DNA of 64,000 nt from the NCBI RefSeq assembly GCF_049846925.1, contig NZ_JBNCMT010000005.1, forward strand, positions 62,001 through 126,000. Direction: 5' to 3'. Made by a program: the position numbers and the translations under genes. The stretch comes from Brevibacillus_H sp049846925. Lineage in GTDB: Bacteria > Bacillota > Bacilli > Brevibacillales > Brevibacillaceae. Every line of letters starts with the position of its first letter. Within the stretch, counting starts at the first letter, position 1. The notes below the pieces were generated by a model. It did no database searches and was not told the DNA's origin. It was given only the letters and a program-made list of their open reading frames with translations. Shown one piece after another: positions 60,012 to 64,000 of this stretch.

Positions 60012-61483
60012 AAAGTAACTACATCGCTAAAATCAATGACAAGATTGCTTTTTGATGAATTGGTAACCCCTGCAGCATTCCCTGACGTGAAGGCTGCATT
60101 CAGGAATTGAATAGCAACATTGGACGCATCATTAGCATTAGCGTGATTATCCGCTTTACCCGTAAAGCCGATTGTCACTTGCGTCGAATTGATTCTCGTA
60201 ACAACCAGTGTTAACCCAGCAGGAACATTGGTTGCATTATAATGTACACCTGCCACGAACGGACCGGATACAAAATTGTTGCTTCCAGTTAAAGTAACCA
60301 ACTTCGTTGTTGAAACGGAACCATCATTGTTGGCAGATTCTTTAAAATCACCGTTTGCATAGGTAAGAGAAGGAGCTTCCGGTAAATTCGGAGGTATAAT
60401 TACAACAGGGTCTGTAAAGTTAATTGTAAAGGAAGGAGTAATAATATCCTTTGTAGCCCCAATGATCATTCCTTTTCCAACAGTAATCGTCACATCTTTT
60501 TTACTATCTGCCACAGTATGTTTTACGGCTTTCCCGGTAAAAGAGATTGTCAGTTTCGTATCACTATCTCGCTTTACTTCATAACCTAATCCCTCTGGTA
60601 GGCTACTGATCTTAATATCGTTTACAGTAAGATCTGGAGCAAACTTTCCATTTTTCAAGGTAACTACTTGCGCCCCGTTAATGCTGCCGTCATTGGCGGC
60701 TGTTTCATTCAGCGAGAGATTTCCAAGTTCCAGCGAAGGTTCAGGAATCGAAATGACAGTAACTTCAAACGTTGCTGTTACTTTATCGATAGTGGCAGAA
60801 ATAACTGCTTTTCCTTCCTTTTTGGCTGTAACTTTACCAGTGCTATCTACAGTGGCTATTGCCTTGTTTTCCGATTTCCACGTGATTTTTTTGCCAGTTA
60901 TGTATTTTCCATCTTTATCTTTCGCAATCGCAGCCAGTACAAGCTTGGCATCATCAATAGAGTTTAGGGTCAAGTTCGCATCGTTCGCATTGTTGACGAT
61001 TTCTACTTTATCAACAACAGCGTCCTTTGCAGCAATATAAAACGCTTTTGCCGTTTTCTTTGAACCCTTGTAGTTGACGGAAATTGCTACTTTTTGCTCT
61101 TTTTTCTGTGATGTGATTGGTTTGAAAGTAAACACTGCAGTCTTTTTGGCCTTATCCCACGTAAAAGAGCTAACCTTTAGCGCTTCTTCTTTTTTCTCAT
61201 CAATTTTTTTGGTAAAACCGAAGTCTTCTAATATAGGATCTTTTTCGGGAGCCTTTGTTAATTTAACAGAAATGGTCCCGTTTGTAGTTGTAATTGTACT
61301 TATTCTGGCTTCTTTTGTTTGATTTGACTCTACGTCAGCATTTTCTACTGTAGAAACGTTTTTCGAAGTTGCGAATAATGTCGGATTTTTCGTCTCAGCA
61401 AATGCTCCATTAACCAACGAAAGAACTAAACTGGTTGAAAGAATGGCTGATACAATTTTTTTACTCGTATTCCTCTTTCCCAT
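59948..61483 (-). CDS. Giant repetitive surface protein, N-terminal part (ends in an apparent frameshift)
   Basis: The 511-residue frame has a signal peptide (about 1-29), a Big_2 domain (about 170-245, VDKVEIVNNANDANLTL to ATIDKVTATFEVTV) and two Asn/Gly-rich repeats (about 250-365 and 370-490; ETAANDGSINGAQVVTLKNGKF and ESANNDGSVSTTKLVTLTGSNN). It then runs into a different frame at the poly-A tract 60010-60014 (poly-T in the coding strand), ending in an unrelated 18-residue tail. Adding one base there joins it to the frame at 55232-60011 (reading VTFLEAGTYGP). The intact protein would exceed 2,000 residues. Either a sequencing error in a five-base homopolymer or a real inactivating change is possible. 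The SD before the ATG is GGAGGAG. Confidence 0.82.
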   Translation of the reverse strand: MGKRNTSKKIVSAILSTSLVLSLVNGAFAETKNPTLFATSKNVSTVENADVESNQTKEARISTITTTNGTISVKLTKAPEKDPILEDFGFTKKIDEKKEEALKVSSFTWDKAKKTAVFTFKPITSQKKEQKVAISVNYKGSKKTAKAFYIAAKDAVVDKVEIVNNANDANLTLNSIDDAKLVLAAIAKDKDGKYITGKKITWKSENKAIATVDSTGKVTAKKEGKAVISATIDKVTATFEVTVISIPEPSLELGNLSLNETAANDGSINGAQVVTLKNGKFAPDLTVNDIKISSLPEGLGYEVKRDSDTKLTISFTGKAVKHTVADSKKDVTITVGKGMIIGATKDIITPSFTINFTDPVVIIPPNLPEAPSLTYANGDFKESANNDGSVSTTKLVTLTGSNNFVSGPFVAGVHYNATNVPAGLTLVVTRINSTQVTIGFTGKADNHANANDASNVAIQFLNAAFTSGNAAGVTNSSKSNLVIDFSDVVTFWRQEPTGRRLLLPNKLFPET

Positions 61484-61634
61484 AATCTCCTCCTATTTTC
61501 CTATTAAAACCGTAATAATTTTACAAAAAATATGATTACTGCTAATTACTAGTAAATAATACCATGTTGTCGAATAATAATTCAGTACTTATGTCACAAA
61601 ATATAAAAATTTGTAAAAAGTACATATTCATAGT
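61484..61634. other. AT-rich leader region of the giant surface protein gene
   Basis: This stretch between the surface protein start and the upstream hairpin is AT-rich and has no recognised frame. It would form the 5-prime untranslated region if transcription passes the hairpin. Confidence 0.4.
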
Positions 61635-61671
61635 AAAAAAGACACTCTCCCCCAACCGTTGGGAAGGTGTC
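61635..61671 (-). promoter_or_regulatory. Terminator-like hairpin in the leader of the giant surface protein gene
   Basis: On the minus strand GACAC..TTCCCAAC..GTTGGGGGA..GTGTC forms a two-part stem followed by six Ts. It lies about 150 bases upstream of the start codon, downstream of a possible short leader frame, and no gene upstream on this strand would need a terminator. Confidence 0.5.
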
Positions 61672-61702
61672 ACCATTCCATAAATCTATTCAGTATTTCT
61701 GC

Positions 61703-61726
61703 TTAACCCGCCATGGAATAACCCAT
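61703..61726 (-). CDS. Possible short leader peptide upstream of the surface protein
   Basis: A 7-codon frame (MGYSMAG) has an AAAGG element 7 bases before its ATG and is followed by the hairpin with six Ts. This resembles the layout of leader peptides, but a frame this short can occur by chance; there is no clear cluster of one regulatory amino acid. Confidence 0.25.
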   Translation of the reverse strand: MGYSMAG

Positions 61727-61896
61727 CTATATGCCTTTATATCTATCTACCTCCTACGAATCTTTTATCATTACAATTTTATTTTAGATAAGTATCAATT
61801 CGCTCTTTATAAATCCGTTGGATAATAACCGTGATTTAAGTTAAAGTAGACAATGGGAAGCTCTTTGAATCAGTACATAATGAAAGAAGGTATAAA

Positions 61897-62841
61897 ATGG
61901 GCAAAGTTGTTGTCATTGGTGCTGGCCAATGGGGGAAAAATTTGGTGAAATCATTTGATGAGCTTGGAGCTTTAGCAGGTGTTGCAGAAGCCAGTTCAGT
62001 CCTTAGGAATTCTCTTGCTGAGCAGTATACCCATATTCCATTCTTTGAGGATTATCGAGAGGCACTTTCGATTGCCGATGCATTTGTTATAGCCACTCCC
62101 GCCCACACGCATGCACCCATTGCCAAAGAACTGATATTAGCTGGAAAGGACGTATTCGTTGAGAAGCCGATTACTCTATCAGTAAATGATGCAGAAGAAC
62201 TAATCATTTTAGCGGAAACTAACAAGTGCATTTTAATGGTAGGTCACTTACTGTTACATCAACCTGCTATACATAAGATTAAAGAAATCATTGAAAGCGG
62301 AAAAATTGGCTCCCTCAAGAGCTTGCATCAAGAAAGGTTAAAGTTAGGTAGGGTACGTTCTGTTGAGAATGTCTTCTGGAGTTTTGGTGTTCATGACCTC
62401 GCTGTTTTCCTATACTTAGTCGGAGAACCACCTAAACAAATAACTGTAGCAGGACAAGCTATTCTTCAAAATGGAATAGAAGATGACGTTTATGTACATT
62501 TAGGATTTGAAAATGACATTACTGCACATTTACATACTTCTTGGTTATGGCCACAAATGAAACGTGGGCTAACTGTTATCGGGACAGAGGGTATGATTGT
62601 TTATGATGAGGAAACACAAGCTGTTACTTTACATCAAAAACGTATTTCAGAAAGCCTAGCTAATATTGATGAAGGAACGATTGAAGTATGTAAGGGGTCT
62701 GATCGCCCTCTTACTTTAGAATGCAAACACTTTTTAGAATGCATAGAGAGCAGACAAACTCCTTTATCTGATGGAAATAACGGATTAGAAGTTGTAAGGA
62801 TCTTAGAGCAAGTTACTAAGTTGATGAAGGGTGAGCATTAA
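61897..62841 (+). CDS. Gfo/Idh/MocA-type sugar-nucleotide dehydrogenase (WlbA/WbpB-like)
   Basis: The 314-residue protein has an NAD-binding Rossmann start (VVVIGAGQWGKNLVKSF) and the family motif with the active-site Lys in GKDVFVEKPITLSVNDAEELI, then a substrate domain with GHLLLHQPAIHKI. WlbA/WbpB enzymes oxidise C3 of UDP-N-acetylglucosaminuronic acid as the first step to a 3-amino sugar. It overlaps the acetyltransferase by one base and is followed by a DegT-type aminotransferase, the usual three-step set. The exact sugar is not known. Confidence 0.88.
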   Translation: MGKVVVIGAGQWGKNLVKSFDELGALAGVAEASSVLRNSLAEQYTHIPFFEDYREALSIADAFVIATPAHTHAPIAKELILAGKDVFVEKPITLSVNDAEELIILAETNKCILMVGHLLLHQPAIHKIKEIIESGKIGSLKSLHQERLKLGRVRSVENVFWSFGVHDLAVFLYLVGEPPKQITVAGQAILQNGIEDDVYVHLGFENDITAHLHTSWLWPQMKRGLTVIGTEGMIVYDEETQAVTLHQKRISESLANIDEGTIEVCKGSDRPLTLECKHFLECIESRQTPLSDGNNGLEVVRILEQVTKLMKGEH

Positions 62842-63416
62842 TGGGTTATTATGTACATGAATCTTCTTTTGTTGATGAAGGAGCTCAGATTGGAACAGGA
62901 ACAAAGATTTGGCATTTTTCTCATGTCATGAGCAAGTCTATCATTGGAGAAAATTGCAGCCTTGGACAAAATGTATTTATTGCGAACAATGTTCGTATTG
63001 GAAATAATGTAAAGATCCAAAACAATGTGTCTGTATATGAGGGAGTTATTTTAGAGGATGATGTCTTCTGTGGACCGAGTTGTGTATTCACTAATGTAAA
63101 GACTCCTCGTTCAGCATTCCCGAGAAACACTAGTAACGATTATGCGATTACGACTTTAAAGCGTGGAGCCTCATTAGGTGCTAATTCAACTGTTGTATGT
63201 GGTGTTACTATTCACGAATGGGCATTCGTAGCTGCTGGAGCTGTAGTAACGAAGGATATTCCTGCTCATGCCCTTGTTGCAGGTGTACCTGCAAGGAGAA
63301 TTGGTTGGGTTTGCGAATGTGGAGAAACATTATCCTTTACGAATAATAGCGCAACATGTAAGTGTGGCAAAAACTATCAACAAATTGGTACAGACAGTAT
63401 TTTGCTGTCAAAATAA
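62841..63416 (+). CDS. Sugar N-acetyltransferase (WlbB/WbpD-like)
   Basis: The 191-residue protein is a left-handed beta-helix acetyltransferase built from hexapeptide repeats (IGENCSLGQNVFIANNVRIGNNVKI) with a C-terminal segment including HALVAGVPARRIGWVC and a cysteine-containing tail (CECGET, CKCGKN) of the zinc-ribbon type. In WlbB/WbpD pathways the enzyme acetylates the 3-amino group. The ATG overlaps the stop of the dehydrogenase (TAATG). Confidence 0.9.
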   Translation: MGYYVHESSFVDEGAQIGTGTKIWHFSHVMSKSIIGENCSLGQNVFIANNVRIGNNVKIQNNVSVYEGVILEDDVFCGPSCVFTNVKTPRSAFPRNTSNDYAITTLKRGASLGANSTVVCGVTIHEWAFVAAGAVVTKDIPAHALVAGVPARRIGWVCECGETLSFTNNSATCKCGKNYQQIGTDSILLSK

Positions 63417-63447
63417 AAAAAATTATTAAAAAGAAGGGGCACTAAAA

Positions 63448-64000
63448 ATGAATATTCCTATTCTTGATTTATCACCTGAAATAGATTCATTATGGGATGA
63501 ATTGATGCCAGCAATTCAAAATGTACTTCGCTCCGGTCAATTTATTATGGGACCTAATGTAAAAACCTTCGAGAAAGAAGTTGCAAACTATCTAGGAGTC
63601 AAACATGCGATTGGCCTTAATTCAGGAACCGATGCATTATTCATTGGACTAAAAGCTGTTGGTGTTGAACCAGGTGATGAAGTTATAACAACACCTTTTA
63701 CTTTTTTTGCTACTGCTGAAGCCATTAGTCATCTTGGCGCTACACCTGTCTTTGTAGACGTTAATGAAAAAACATACAACCTCGACGTGGAGCAAGTAGA
63801 AAAGGCAATTACCTCTCGAACGAAAGCAATTATTCCTGTCCATCTATTTGGCCAGTCAGTTGATATGGATGAATTGCTTGCAGTGGCAAACAGACACAAT
63901 ATAAAAATAGTAGAAGATGTTGCCCAAGGTTTTGGTGGAGATTATAAAGGGAAAAAACTTGGAACGTTGGGGGATGTAGGTTGTTTCTCATTCTTCCCTT
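63448..64000 (+). CDS. DegT/DnrJ/EryC1 aminotransferase, N-terminal part (WlbC/WbpE-like)
   Basis: About 184 residues are inside the window; the rest is beyond the right edge. The sequence has NSGTDALFIGLKAVGV, EPGDEVITTPFTFFATAEAI and PVHLFGQSVD, typical of 3-amino-sugar aminotransferases; the PLP lysine should follow shortly after the end. GGGG lies 9 bases before the ATG. It would make the 3-amino group acetylated by the previous enzyme. Confidence 0.9.
   Translation, partial: MNIPILDLSPEIDSLWDELMPAIQNVLRSGQFIMGPNVKTFEKEVANYLGVKHAIGLNSGTDALFIGLKAVGVEPGDEVITTPFTFFATAEAISHLGATPVFVDVNEKTYNLDVEQVEKAITSRTKAIIPVHLFGQSVDMDELLAVANRHNIKIVEDVAQGFGGDYKGKKLGTLGDVGCFSFFP

Noticed and set aside
1..64000. 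CRISPR arrays, tRNA or rRNA genes, insertion sequences, prophage
   Set aside because: No array of short spaced repeats, cloverleaf pattern, transposase, integrase or phage structural gene was recognised on either strand.

Overview
The window is chromosomal DNA from a motile, S-layer-bearing member of the Bacillales. The gene families, the gene order (hpf-secA; degS-degU-comFA-comFC-yvyF-flgM-flgN-flgK-flgL-yviE-fliW-csrA-hag), the S-box in front of metK and the SLAP-type S-layer assembly proteins point to the Paenibacillaceae, most probably Brevibacillus. The genus call is an inference from content and order. A run of exactly 100 Ns at 55773-55872 shows that this is a draft assembly.

Layout. 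1-6.2 kb: start of secA, hpf with a sigma-H-like promoter, an HD-GYP protein, a cold-shock protein, an amino-acid ABC transporter without its ATPase, and a MotA/MotB-type stator pair. 6.4-11.2 kb: yjfB, a flagellin with a von Willebrand factor A (vWA) domain in its variable region, and flaG-fliD-fliS-fliT. 11.26-20.4 kb: a tightly overlapping operon for a legionaminic-type nonulosonic acid (legB, legC, legG, legI, neuD-like, ptmE-like, cytidylyltransferase) with a Maf-type glycosyltransferase and an unknown 172-residue protein. 20.5-29.4 kb: hag with a CsrA-type leader, csrA, fliW, hook-associated genes, flgM, yvyF and comFC/comFA. 29.5-34.5 kb: degU, degS, a polysaccharide deacetylase and metK with its SAM riboswitch.

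34.5-61.5 kb is an accessory cell-surface region. It holds two different subtilases (one with SLH anchors), a triplicated SLAP assembly-protein cassette, several secreted Big_2/Ig-like proteins, an unknown secreted protein, a TetR-controlled NAD(P)-binding protein, an agrD-agrB-agrC-like peptide signalling locus, and a giant repetitive surface protein interrupted by a single-base frameshift and an assembly gap. 61.9-64 kb begins a second nucleotide-sugar operon (WlbA/WlbB/aminotransferase type), probably for a cell-wall or S-layer glycan.

How the genes fit together: hag appears to be driven by sigma-D and repressed by CsrA, which FliW titrates. The legionaminate cluster and Maf protein probably glycosylate flagellin. 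The vWA flagellin has a sigma-A-like promoter and no CsrA hairpin, so it is probably controlled separately from hag. The most unusual items are the vWA flagellin, the Agr-like locus whose kinase seems to lack the phospho-accepting histidine, a GC-rich nested inverted repeat upstream of yjfB, and a DnaA-box cluster near 4.2 kb. No tRNA, rRNA, CRISPR array, IS element or prophage gene was recognised.
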